Shown here: positions 36,483-43,483 of the stretch, in pieces
How the letters are laid out: the number at the start of each line of letters is the position of its first letter
How positions within the stretch are numbered: position 1 is the first letter of the stretch
Origin: Streptomyces pinistramenti
GTDB lineage: Bacteria; Actinomycetota; Actinomycetes; Streptomycetales; Streptomycetaceae
Direction of reading: 5' to 3'
Length of the DNA: 64,000 nt
NCBI RefSeq assembly: GCF_020564935.1
Contig: NZ_JAJCXB010000014.1
Span: forward strand, 62,001 to 126,000
Notes under the pieces: model-generated
The model's input: only the letters and a program-made list of their open reading frames with translations
What the model was told of the DNA's origin: nothing
Database searches by the model: none
Made by a program: the position numbers and the translations under genes

Positions 36483-36780
36483 CCGGATGGCACCGCACGT
36501 CGCGCGGTCCGCTCACTGTGAGGACCGTGCGGATGCGGCGGCGAATCGGTCCCGCAGCGGCGCGCGGCCATGAGCCGGGCGCGGCCTCCTGGAGCCACGG
36601 ATTCCCGGATGCCGTCCTGGACACGGTATCCGGGCGGTCTCCCGGGGACCGTCCGGAGCCTCTTCCCGGAGTCCGGTCCGTGCGCGCACAGACCGTGGGA
36701 GCGTGGGAGCGGAGCGTGCACCGTGCCGTTCCTTACCGCGGGTTTCCCACACCACCACTCGATGCGAGAGAAGGTCACAG

Positions 36781-37458
36781 ATGCGGGACGCGTACCACGA
36801 GGAGCTGGATTCGATCGGCGAAGGTCTGGTCGAGATGGCCCGGCTCGTCGGCTCCGCGATCGGGCGCGCCACCACGGCGATACTCGACGCGGACCTCAAG
36901 CTCGCCGAAAGCGTGATCGCCGCCGACGAGAAGGTCGACGACCTCCAGCGCGACCTGGAGGCGCGGGCCATCACCCTGCTCGCCCGCCAGCAGCCGGTCG
37001 CCACCGACCTGAGGATCGTCGTCACCTCCCTGCGGATGAGCGCCGACCTGGAGCGCTCGGGCGACCTCGCCCAGCACGTCGCCAAGCTGGCCAGGCTGCG
37101 GTTCCCCGAGACGGCCGTGCCGCGCGATCTGCACGCCACCATCCTGGAGATGGGGCAGCTGGCGCAGCGCCTGATGGCCAAGGCCGGCGAGGTCATCATC
37201 ACCAAGGACGTCGACCTGGCCCTCCAGCTGGAGCAGGACGACGACGCGATGGACCTGCTGCACCGCACGCTCTTCCAGCACCTGATGGACGACCGCTGGA
37301 AGCACGGCATCGAGACCGCCGTGGACGTGACGCTGCTGGGCCGCTACTACGAGCGGTTCGCGGACCACGCCGTGTCCGTGGCCAAGCGGGTCGTCTATCT
37401 GGTGACCGGCGAGCACGCCGACGAGATCGCGCCGCCGACGGCGGTCGAGGGCGCTTAG
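36781..37458 (+). CDS. phoU: phosphate signalling protein PhoU
   Basis: 225 residues from the ATG at 36781 (MRDAYHEELDSIGEG). Two repeated three-helix bundles are visible, each with the PhoU metal-cluster motif: E-x-x-x-D around VIAADEKVDDLQRDLE, and the matching LEQDDDAMDLLHRTLF in the second half, plus SADLERSGDLAQH and YYERFADHAVSVAK. PhoU links the Pst transporter to PhoR and holds the response off when phosphate is plentiful. It is divergent from phoR-phoP and shares the PHO-box region, so it is itself probably a PhoP target. Confidence 0.95.
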   Translation: MRDAYHEELDSIGEGLVEMARLVGSAIGRATTAILDADLKLAESVIAADEKVDDLQRDLEARAITLLARQQPVATDLRIVVTSLRMSADLERSGDLAQHVAKLARLRFPETAVPRDLHATILEMGQLAQRLMAKAGEVIITKDVDLALQLEQDDDAMDLLHRTLFQHLMDDRWKHGIETAVDVTLLGRYYERFADHAVSVAKRVVYLVTGEHADEIAPPTAVEGA

Positions 37459-37556
37459 GGAGCGGATCGCGCCGCTGTCGTGTGCCTCTGCGCGCCGTTG
37501 ACGCGCCGCTCTGCACGGGCTTGCAATGGCGGCAGGTGATCCCGAGGAGGCAATTC

Positions 37557-37718
37557 ATGGCACTGCGCACGGATTCCCACGACGCCACGACCCGCGGCGA
37601 GCCGACGGACGTCGCTCGCCCACACCTGCCCCTGCTCGGCGCCTGCGGCTGCGGCTCCGGCTGCGGCTGCGGCTGCCAGTCCGGCGCGCCGTGCCAGTGC
37701 GGCGGCTGCTGCGGGTAA
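37557..37718 (+). CDS. 53-residue Cys-rich, metallothionein-like peptide
   Basis: The ATG at 37557 follows a strong GAGGAGG at 37544-37550, and a perfect 16-bp terminator follows the stop, so this is a well-formed small gene. The first 29 residues are polar (MALRTDSHDATTRGEP...). The last 25 hold nine Cys in the pattern C-x-C-xxx-C-x-C-x-C-xxxxx-C-x-C-xx-CC separated mainly by Gly. This is what a metallothionein or small metal-binding peptide would look like; a Cys-rich secondary-metabolite precursor is an alternative. It lies 98 bases downstream of phoU on the same strand. No homologous family can be named from memory. Confidence 0.7.
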   Translation: MALRTDSHDATTRGEPTDVARPHLPLLGACGCGSGCGCGCQSGAPCQCGGCCG

Positions 37719-37743
37719 CACCGCGATCCGGGCAGAAACGCAT

Positions 37744-37778
37744 CCGGCCCCGTACGGCACCTTGCCGTACGGGGCCGG
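37744..37778. terminator. terminator after the Cys-rich peptide gene
   Basis: Perfect 16-bp stem: CCGGCCCCGTACGGCA at 37744-37759 and its complement at 37763-37778, 3-base loop. It lies 25 bases past the small gene and 67 bases past the convergent MpaB gene's stop. Confidence 0.8.
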
Positions 37779-37844
37779 TGACGTGCGCGGCGCCCTGCGG
37801 AGGCCGCGCGCCACCGTGCTCAGCGGCCCGCGCGCATCCCGCGC

Positions 37845-38978
37845 TCAGCGGCCGTCGTGCAGTTCGGCATGCATCTGCGGCTGATTGTCCTGGTCGTGGG
37901 TGAGGGCGTAGTGCTCCACGGCGTTGAACGCCTTGTTGGCCATGCCGATGACCTCCTCGAACGGGTTCACTCCCGCCACCGGCTTCGCCGCGTCACCGCC
38001 GAAACCCGCGGCCGCCCCGAAGATCGAACTGACCGTCGTCGCGGGCTTCGCGGCCAGGTCGAAGGCCGAGCGGGGGATGTCGACCAGGTCCGCGTAGTGG
38101 TCGGTGAGCGCGGTGCGGATCATCGCGACGAACGCGTCGTGGAAGCCGGGTGGCAGGTAGCCGCGGTAGAAGTCGAGGGCCTGCCGCGTCATGAAGATGC
38201 CGTCGTCGCTGCGCTGCCACTCGCTGTCACGTGCGGCGTGCCACACCTCACGGGCCTCACCCGCGTTCTTGGGCAGCAGCCACTCCTCGGGAGTGCCCAG
38301 GTAGTGCAGGACGTAGTGCCAGGCCGCCAGGAAACCGTCGGCGTCTTCCGGGTCGACGTGCAGGCCGAGGTGGGCCATGCACTCCAGCACCTGTGTGGAG
38401 AAGACGAAGCCGGCGCCGCCGGTGTACTTCTGCGAGACCGGCTCGCCCCACTTCTCGTAGTCCCACTGCCCGGAATTCTTGTGGAGCCGGCGGACGGAGG
38501 CGTGGACCAGACGCACCTTGGTGACGTCGGCGGCCAGGGAACCGTCGGTGAGGGCGTTCTTGTTGCCCATGTCGAGGAAGAGCCGGGACGACTGGGACAG
38601 GCGGCGCCCGGGGCCTTCCTGTCCTCCCAGGCGCCCGGTGGAGCGCAGCGTGAAGGCTCCGGCCGGGGAGAGGTAGCAGCCGATCAGGCCGACGGTGCCC
38701 TGCATCATCGACGCGGTGCCGTGGTGGTGCGCGAAGAACTGCTCCGCCCTGCGCACGTCGTCGGCCGTCCAGCCGGGCGGCGGGGCGGCGGCCTCGTGGA
38801 GGAACGCTTCGAGCCTGGGCGGGAGTTGAGGGTGGGCGGCGGAGAGGGTGCCGATGGTGCGGAACAGCCCGTTGACGCCGTCGACGTCCCCGGAATCCAG
38901 GAGGTCCGCCACCAGCGCGTCCGCCTGGGGGTCGCCTACCTTGTCGGCTTTGGGGAGTTCTTCCAGGGTCAGTGGCAC
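37845..38978 (-). CDS. MpaB-family (DUF2236) oxygenase
   Basis: 377 residues from the GTG at 38978, preceded by GGAAGGA. The DUF2236/MpaB/Lcp core is present: RRAEQFFAHHHGTASMMQGT at 70-90, VRLVHASVRRLHKNSG with the heme-region His/Arg, and GFVFSTQVLECMAHLGLHVD. MpaB relatives cleave carbon-carbon double bonds of isoprenoids or rubber using heme b; the substrate here is unknown. There is no Tat or Sec signal. The C-terminal 60 residues contain a short Gly/Ala stretch and a polar end. The open frame continues to 39371, but that extension is Arg-rich antisense. It lies just outside the left end of the gpmA element. Confidence 0.85.
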   Translation of the reverse strand: MPLTLEELPKADKVGDPQADALVADLLDSGDVDGVNGLFRTIGTLSAAHPQLPPRLEAFLHEAAAPPPGWTADDVRRAEQFFAHHHGTASMMQGTVGLIGCYLSPAGAFTLRSTGRLGGQEGPGRRLSQSSRLFLDMGNKNALTDGSLAADVTKVRLVHASVRRLHKNSGQWDYEKWGEPVSQKYTGGAGFVFSTQVLECMAHLGLHVDPEDADGFLAAWHYVLHYLGTPEEWLLPKNAGEAREVWHAARDSEWQRSDDGIFMTRQALDFYRGYLPPGFHDAFVAMIRTALTDHYADLVDIPRSAFDLAAKPATTVSSIFGAAAGFGGDAAKPVAGVNPFEEVIGMANKAFNAVEHYALTHDQDNQPQMHAELHDGR

Positions 38979-39221
38979 GGAGGGGTTCCTTCCGACGGAG
39001 CGGGGTCGAAGATGCGCGACCGGCCGGGGGCCCAGGTGACCGCGGGCCCGTACGTGATGCGCGCACCAGGCTCCACTTTCTCCGCCCCCACGGCGGAAAA
39101 CACCCGCCCCGCGCACTCCCCGCCTTTCGAGTGAAGGATCTTGCGAACGCCCCCGAAGAGGCCACCACTGTGCCCCAACTCGGCGCTTTGATCCGCCACT
39201 TGACGAACCCGTCGCGGGCAG

Positions 39222-39269
39222 CACCGAGCCCCCCGCCGGCGGGCGAATCCGCGGGCGGGGGGCTCGGTG
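39222..39269 (-). terminator. hairpin at the displaced gpmA 3' end
   Basis: Perfect 16-bp stem: CACCGAGCCCCCCGCC at 39222-39237 and its complement at 39254-39269. It sits 10 bases past the displaced gpmA-like stop codon (minus strand), in the same position as the terminator after the intact gpmA. Confidence 0.65.
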
Positions 39270-39278
39270 GGGGCGTGC

Positions 39279-39301
39279 TACTTCTTCTTGCCTTGGGTCT
39301 T
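39279..39301 (-). repeat. attL: displaced gpmA 3' end
   Basis: On the minus strand it still encodes ..KTQGKKK-stop, compared with ..KNQGKKK-stop at the true gpmA end (47460-47482). A 14-base core TACTTCTTCTTGCC is identical. The 476-base gap 38979-39454 otherwise holds the terminator, the arm repeat at 39404-39424 and no gene. Confidence 0.7.
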
Positions 39302-39403
39302 GCGGGATATCTCGCCGACCAGGGTTTTCGCAGGTGGAGACGCTGATCGACTCCGGGTGAGTGGTCGCCATTGGTCGTCATCGGGTGCCCTTGAGCAACC
39401 TCG

Positions 39404-39424
39404 GACGGCCCAGAGACGGCCCAG
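39404..39424 (+). repeat. integrase arm-type repeat, left
   Basis: GACGGCCCAGAGACGGCCCAG, itself two copies of ACGGCCCA 12 bases apart. The same 21-mer with one mismatch occurs at 47377-47397, overlapping the integrase stop codon. Probable integrase arm-binding sites. Confidence 0.5.
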
Positions 39425-39454
39425 GAGCGGCCCGTCCGCCACTCACCGCGCGGG

Positions 39455-40213
39455 TTACTGCCGACCGATGGGGACCTCGTAAACGATCTCGCACAGCGCT
39501 GCGGGAAGGACGATGTCCGCCGTCTCTACCGGCCGTCCCTGGTCGCTGTAGTAGGTCCGCTTGATGTGCGTGACGAGAGCGGCTTTCTGGATGCCCAGGA
39601 GCGACGCTTCCTCGGCAGTCGCCAACCGTGGCTCCGGCTGCTCGACGGCGTGGCTGACCGCGATGTCGATCTCGGCCATGCGGTTGACCACGCCTTGCCC
39701 GGCATGCGGCCCACCCTCCGGAAGGACGACGAGGGTGCCAGCGGTGAGGTCGTACGGCTCCCAGCTCGTCGACAACTGCACGGGCCTGCCGTCGGCGAGG
39801 AACTCGTACACGGTACGGACGCACAAGTCGCCCTCGACGATGCCGAGCCGCGACGCGATCTCAGCCGGGGCCGGCACCTTCGCCTCAGTCCGGCTCTCCC
39901 AATCCCCCTGCTTGCCCGCGGCCTTCATGTCCGCGCGGAACGGTGAGCCGTTCGGCTGCTCGCGTGCCGAAGAACGGACCACGCGTACCCGCCGACGGGG
40001 AGCGGCGACGTACGTACCGGATCCGGCGCGGCCTTCCAACGCCCCTTGGGAGATCAGTAGCTCCTGAGCCCGTCGGACCACGTTCTCCCCCACGCCGCAC
40101 TCCTGGGCGATCTGCGCGCGCGAGGGAAGGCGGTCTCCCGGTGTCCACTCATGCTCCGTGATCCGTCGCCGGAGCTCGTCGGCGATGCGGAGATACGGCG
40201 GTTGCTCAGGCAT
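39455..40213 (-). CDS. GntR/HutC-family regulator (KorSA-like)
   Basis: 252 residues. The N-terminal winged helix (YLRIADELRRRITEHEWTPG, LPSRAQIAQECGVGENVVRR) is of the GntR type, followed by a UTRA ligand domain (residues 90-245) with the typical ending KAALVTHIKRTYYSDQGRPV. In pSAM2-type elements a GntR protein of this kind (KorSA) represses the genes for excision and replication, so this is its likely counterpart. It is divergent from the small-gene operon at 40293. Two CTAG-type palindromes lie between the two starts and are its probable operators. Confidence 0.88.
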   Translation of the reverse strand: MPEQPPYLRIADELRRRITEHEWTPGDRLPSRAQIAQECGVGENVVRRAQELLISQGALEGRAGSGTYVAAPRRRVRVVRSSAREQPNGSPFRADMKAAGKQGDWESRTEAKVPAPAEIASRLGIVEGDLCVRTVYEFLADGRPVQLSTSWEPYDLTAGTLVVLPEGGPHAGQGVVNRMAEIDIAVSHAVEQPEPRLATAEEASLLGIQKAALVTHIKRTYYSDQGRPVETADIVLPAALCEIVYEVPIGRQ

Positions 40214-40222
40214 ATGGAAAAT

Positions 40223-40253
40223 CTAGTCCACTAGCTCTAATCTAGTTAACTAG
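40223..40253. promoter_or_regulatory. paired CTAG palindromic operators
   Basis: CTAGTCCACTAG (40223-40234, one central mismatch pair) and CTAGTTAACTAG (40242-40253, perfect palindrome), 19 bases apart start to start, each inside the longer shared context ATCTAGTnnACTAGCT. They lie in the 79-base gap between the divergent gntR and the small-gene operon. CTAG is rare in such high-GC DNA, so the density is notable. Confidence 0.65.
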
Positions 40254-40292
40254 CTTCACTTAACGTGATCCAGTGACGACGGGGGCTGCTCT

Positions 40293-40571
40293 GTGCCTGC
40301 TTCGGAGGCAAGCGCCGAAGACATCGCAACCCGGCTATCCGCCGTCGGACTCGCCCCGCGCGTGGAACGTCACGCCCACTTCACGTCGATCGAAGCGGAG
40401 ATACCGGAGCCGCTCTCCGCCGAGTCGTGGCGAGAGGTCCTGGAAGCGCTGGCGGAAGCCGATCGGTTCGGGCTCCTTGTCAACAGTTTGAACGGCCGCA
40501 CCTTATGGGCTGCCTTACACACAACGGCCCCCGCGACGGGCGAAGTCCAGGGGCCGGGCCATCAGCGATAG
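40293..40571 (+). CDS. small element protein, 92 aa
   Basis: Starts with the GTG at 40293 seven bases after GGGGG. It is acidic and soluble with no signal peptide; the first half alternates helix and strand (EDIATRLSAVGLAPRVERHA, FTSIEAEIPEPLSAESWREV). I do not recognise a family, but small proteins of this kind commonly follow the KorSA-like repressor in Streptomyces integrative elements. It is the first gene of a run of six plus-strand genes controlled by the CTAG operators. The function is unknown. Confidence 0.65.
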   Translation: MPASEASAEDIATRLSAVGLAPRVERHAHFTSIEAEIPEPLSAESWREVLEALAEADRFGLLVNSLNGRTLWAALHTTAPATGEVQGPGHQR

Positions 40572-40583
40572 GAGCTGATCAGC

Positions 40584-40736
40584 ATGTTCAACCGTATCCG
40601 CCACACCGTCTCGCACACGGACGAGCGGGGCGTCCCAATGAGTCAGCCTCGCCGTTCCTCGATGCATGTCCGACCGGCCGTCGGGCCTGACGGTCGCTTC
40701 GCATTCAACCGGCCCGCGATGGCGGAGGTCGTCTGA
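40584..40736 (+). CDS. 50-aa element peptide
   Basis: ATG at 40584 with AGGAG upstream. The peptide is basic (MFNRIRHTVSHTDERGVPMS...RFAFNRPAMAEVV). Its stop TGA overlaps the ATG of the next gene (TGATG), an arrangement repeated along this run and a strong sign that it is translated. No family is recognised. Confidence 0.6.
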   Translation: MFNRIRHTVSHTDERGVPMSQPRRSSMHVRPAVGPDGRFAFNRPAMAEVV

Positions 40737-40936
40737 TGCCTCCCCGTCACGGATCTCCAGTCAATCGCGCGCAGGTCGTTCGATACCTATCGAGCTCCTG
40801 CCTGATTGGTACGCACCGCGAGTGCGCGCACTCCACCCCGACTGCTGCACCGGCCGGTATCCCTGTGGTCTACGAGGCGTGCAGTTGCCCGTGCCACACG
40901 GTGGCCAGTGATTCTCGGACGGACGCACCGCAGTGA
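40736..40936 (+). CDS. 66-aa Cys-containing element peptide
   Basis: ATG at 40736 in a TGATG overlap with the gene before, with GGAGG upstream. It contains CLIGTHRECAH and, near the C-terminus, CSCPCH, a CxCxCH cluster that could bind zinc. Its stop overlaps the GTG of the following gene. I recall this type of small Cys/His protein from Streptomyces plasmids and integrative elements but cannot name a function. Confidence 0.6.
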   Translation: MPPRHGSPVNRAQVVRYLSSSCLIGTHRECAHSTPTAAPAGIPVVYEACSCPCHTVASDSRTDAPQ

Positions 40937-41157
40937 GGGGCTGGGCACCGGGCAGCGCAATGGCCGGACCTGTCGAGATCACCTCTGCGAGCGTCCAACG
41001 CGGCGACGTCATCCAGATCGGCGGTCAGCCGTGCCGGGTGTCCGACCTCTTCCAACTCCACGGCGGAGCAAAACGCCTGCGCTTCGAGTCGGGCGAGCTG
41101 CTCACCATGAACTCCCGTACCCGGCTCGTTGCGCTGCGGACGCTGAGAAGGTGGTGA
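40933..41157 (+). CDS. 74-aa small beta-barrel-like element protein
   Basis: GTG at 40933 overlapping the previous stop (GTGA). The core ITSASVQRGDVIQIGGQPCR then VSDLFQLHGG looks like a KOW/SH3-like strand-turn-strand motif reminiscent of the N-terminal domain of EF-P-like proteins (GDVIxIGGxPCRV), followed by a basic C-terminus. Its stop overlaps the ATG of the second GntR gene (TGATG). An RNA- or DNA-contacting role is inferred weakly. Confidence 0.6.
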   Translation: MRGWAPGSAMAGPVEITSASVQRGDVIQIGGQPCRVSDLFQLHGGAKRLRFESGELLTMNSRTRLVALRTLRRW

Positions 41158-41897
41158 TGCAACCCATGCCTTCCCACCGCCAGGCCATCGCCGCCGATAT
41201 TCGGAACCAGATCTCAACCGGCCAGATCAAGGCCGGCGAACGTCTCCCATCCGAGGCGCGGCTTGCCTCCCGCTACACGGTCAGCACAGCGACGCTGCGA
41301 AGCGCCCTCGCTGTCCTCCAGGGCGAAGGACTCGTCGAGAAGATCCACGGCAAGGGGAACTACGTCCGCTACCCGCTCCGCAGAATCACGTACGTCGGCG
41401 GTGTTCGCGGCACCAAGGCGGAGCCCCCGGCCGAGTCGGCCTTACGCATCAGCGTCCGCACTACCAACGTCCAGGCGCACGGACAGTTGATCGACTTACT
41501 GAGGGTGCCAGCAGACACCCCATTGACCGAATACTTCTGCCTGAGCCACGAGGGGGAGTCACCGCACAGCTTGGCTCGCATCTATGTCCCCCGCGACCTG
41601 TCGCCGACCGACGTGCCCGACGAATCACCCTGCTTCAAGTGCATCGAGGCGCAGTTGGCGGTGCTCCGTCCGCCACTGACCGAAGTTCGAGAACGAGTCA
41701 CCACACGGCCTCCGACCCCGGAGGAAGCGGCGAGCCTACGGATCAGCTCAGCCTTGGCAGTTCTCGCCATCACACGTGTGGCGGCGGACAACACCGGACG
41801 CGTAGTTGAGGCGGGGCTCTCAGTGTTACCCGGCGACCGCGCCGACGCCTTCTTCACCACTCGCCACATGACCGAAGAGAAGGGGAAGAGTGAATGA
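41157..41897 (+). CDS. second GntR/UTRA-family regulator of the element
   Basis: 246 residues from the ATG at 41157 (MQPMPSHRQAIAAD). The winged helix (ADIRNQISTGQIKAGERLPS, EARLASRYTVSTATLRSALA) is followed by a UTRA domain ending in LAVLAITRVAADNTGRVVEA. It is transcribed away from the first GntR gene and overlaps the genes on both sides, so it is produced as part of the operon it might control. Two opposed GntR proteins would allow a bistable switch for excision, though one may be a relic. The frame is open further upstream without a plausible start. Confidence 0.85.
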   Translation: MQPMPSHRQAIAADIRNQISTGQIKAGERLPSEARLASRYTVSTATLRSALAVLQGEGLVEKIHGKGNYVRYPLRRITYVGGVRGTKAEPPAESALRISVRTTNVQAHGQLIDLLRVPADTPLTEYFCLSHEGESPHSLARIYVPRDLSPTDVPDESPCFKCIEAQLAVLRPPLTEVRERVTTRPPTPEEAASLRISSALAVLAITRVAADNTGRVVEAGLSVLPGDRADAFFTTRHMTEEKGKSE

Positions 41898-42229
41898 AAA
41901 ATTACGATGAGCTGCGACTCCTGCCTTGGACGGGATCCGAAGGCAAGCCCTGCTACTTGAGCACTGACGATACCGACGGCTACCTGTCCCGCCTGGCCGA
42001 CAACACCGAAGCAGTGCAGCTGGGCATGGCGGCCGAGCTCTTGGAGCACGCTGCCGAAGTACTCGGCGATGGAGAGACGGAGCCGAACGAGCTGCGGCTC
42101 CTGGCAACGGATATGAGCGGAGCCCTGCGAGATGCACTTCGTGTAGCAATCAGCCGCGGTCACCGTCTTCTGCCAACGGTTGCAACGGAGACGAGGAAGC
42201 CCGCACATCTGCCCGTAGCACTCAGCTAG
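41894..42229 (+). CDS. hypothetical element protein, 111 aa
   Basis: ATG at 41894 overlapping the GntR stop (ATGA). It is acidic and mostly helical (LADNTEAVQLGMAAELLEHA, PNELRLLATDMSGALRDALR). No family is recognised. It is the last gene of the run and a terminator hairpin follows 12 bases after its stop. Confidence 0.65.
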   Translation: MKNYDELRLLPWTGSEGKPCYLSTDDTDGYLSRLADNTEAVQLGMAAELLEHAAEVLGDGETEPNELRLLATDMSGALRDALRVAISRGHRLLPTVATETRKPAHLPVALS

Positions 42230-42240
42230 CAGATAGACAG

Positions 42241-42289
42241 CGATCGGCAGAGGAGCACCCGGCCAAGTCTGGGGTTCCTGTGCCGATCG
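42241..42289 (+). terminator. terminator of the element small-gene operon
   Basis: CGATCGGCA at 42241-42249 and its complement at 42281-42289, with further inner pairing (AGGA/TCCT, ACCC/GGGG). The remaining sequence to 42586 is an intergenic stretch with no gene I can support, where GC content begins to fall. Confidence 0.6.
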
Positions 42290-42586
42290 CGCACCGCTTT
42301 AGGAATTCAATTGCGAGCCTCTCACCCGACTCCCTCAGTTCTACCAGTAAGGCGTGTGTGCTCGCTTAGGGCCGTCTGCGTCCCGTGGATTTCAACCGGT
42401 GATGTCAGGGTGGATGGCCCAATGGAGCGCATAGTGGGCCGCAGATGGTGGCAACGACGCCGCGGTTCGCGTGCCTGCCAGACGGTACCCCGGGGGTGGT
42501 ACAGGGCGACTCACTTCACATCCTCCGCAGCGACGTGGCCGAGGTGGTGGAAGACGCGAGCGATGCGACCAAGGAGAAGAAGACCT

Positions 42587-43483
42587 CTAGGCTGTCTTTC
42601 TCTTGCGTTTTGAGGTCATCCAACGATAGTTGCCTTCGCCAATGATTCCGGTGACTTCTGGGAGAATCAGTCGATTTCCAAAAATTGCATACTCGGCTCC
42701 TGTGCGCTGTATCTGAGCTGTGTGGAGAATACTGAACTCGACACAACGGAAACCCTTGTAGAGTTCCTCAGTGATTCGCTTGTCAGCGTCGTATGTCAAC
42801 AACCATCGCAACGGGGTTTCGCGCAATAGGGCAGAAAGTTCCTGATGGTCTTTTTCAGCGAGAGAGTCCAGGTAAAGGCGGTCGCCCTGTACGAGGTAGG
42901 GGGGGTCTACGTACAGAAGAACATCGTCACTCTCATGTTCCAACGAGCTGATGAATTTCCGGGCATCAATTTCCGACAGGGTGACCCGACTACCGTAGTC
43001 CCCGAGGTTCCTAATCCTTTCGATAAGGTTGGATCGATTGAATCGAGCATCGATCTTCCAGTCGCCTTTTTGATCAAGTCCTCCAATCGGTCGCGCTCGC
43101 AAGATGCCGGATCGGTTGCAGCGATTTAGGAAGAATGTCGAAAATCCGAGCTCCAGATCACTTCTTCCGGTCGGAGTTCGGTAAATTTCGGCATGCTGAT
43201 GCCATGCTTTGATGCTTACTTCTTCATGCGCAACCGCGTCGACGAGCTCTTCAGTGTTATTGAAAATGCATCGCCAGAGTGCCGCTACGCCAGGGTCCAG
43301 ATCATTGATATAAATATGTTCGACTTCGTTATCGATAAGCAATCTCAGTGCAGCGCCCGCGCCCCCCGCGAATGCTTCTGCATACGCTTTGGGACGCGGG
43401 CGCTGTCGTGCTAGAAGGTGGGCCACATAGGGAGCCAGGCGGGCCTTTCCGCCGGGGTACCGAAGAGGGCTAATATACCTCAT
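42587..43483 (-). CDS. D12-class (Dam-like) DNA adenine methyltransferase
   Basis: 298 residues. The D12-class signatures are clear: SPLRYPGGKARLAPYV at the N-terminus, SAM-binding motif I YAEAFAGGAGAALRLL, and the catalytic motif IV DVLLYVDPPYLVQGDRLYLD. It would transfer a methyl group to N6 of adenine in a short DNA site. Codon use and base composition are clearly lower in GC than the neighbours, so it was acquired from another source. The ATG overlaps the stop of the ParB-like gene by four bases (ATGA), so the two are coupled. There is no cognate restriction endonuclease in view unless the ParB-like protein acts as one. Confidence 0.9.
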   Translation of the reverse strand: MRYISPLRYPGGKARLAPYVAHLLARQRPRPKAYAEAFAGGAGAALRLLIDNEVEHIYINDLDPGVAALWRCIFNNTEELVDAVAHEEVSIKAWHQHAEIYRTPTGRSDLELGFSTFFLNRCNRSGILRARPIGGLDQKGDWKIDARFNRSNLIERIRNLGDYGSRVTLSEIDARKFISSLEHESDDVLLYVDPPYLVQGDRLYLDSLAEKDHQELSALLRETPLRWLLTYDADKRITEELYKGFRCVEFSILHTAQIQRTGAEYAIFGNRLILPEVTGIIGEGNYRWMTSKRKRKTA

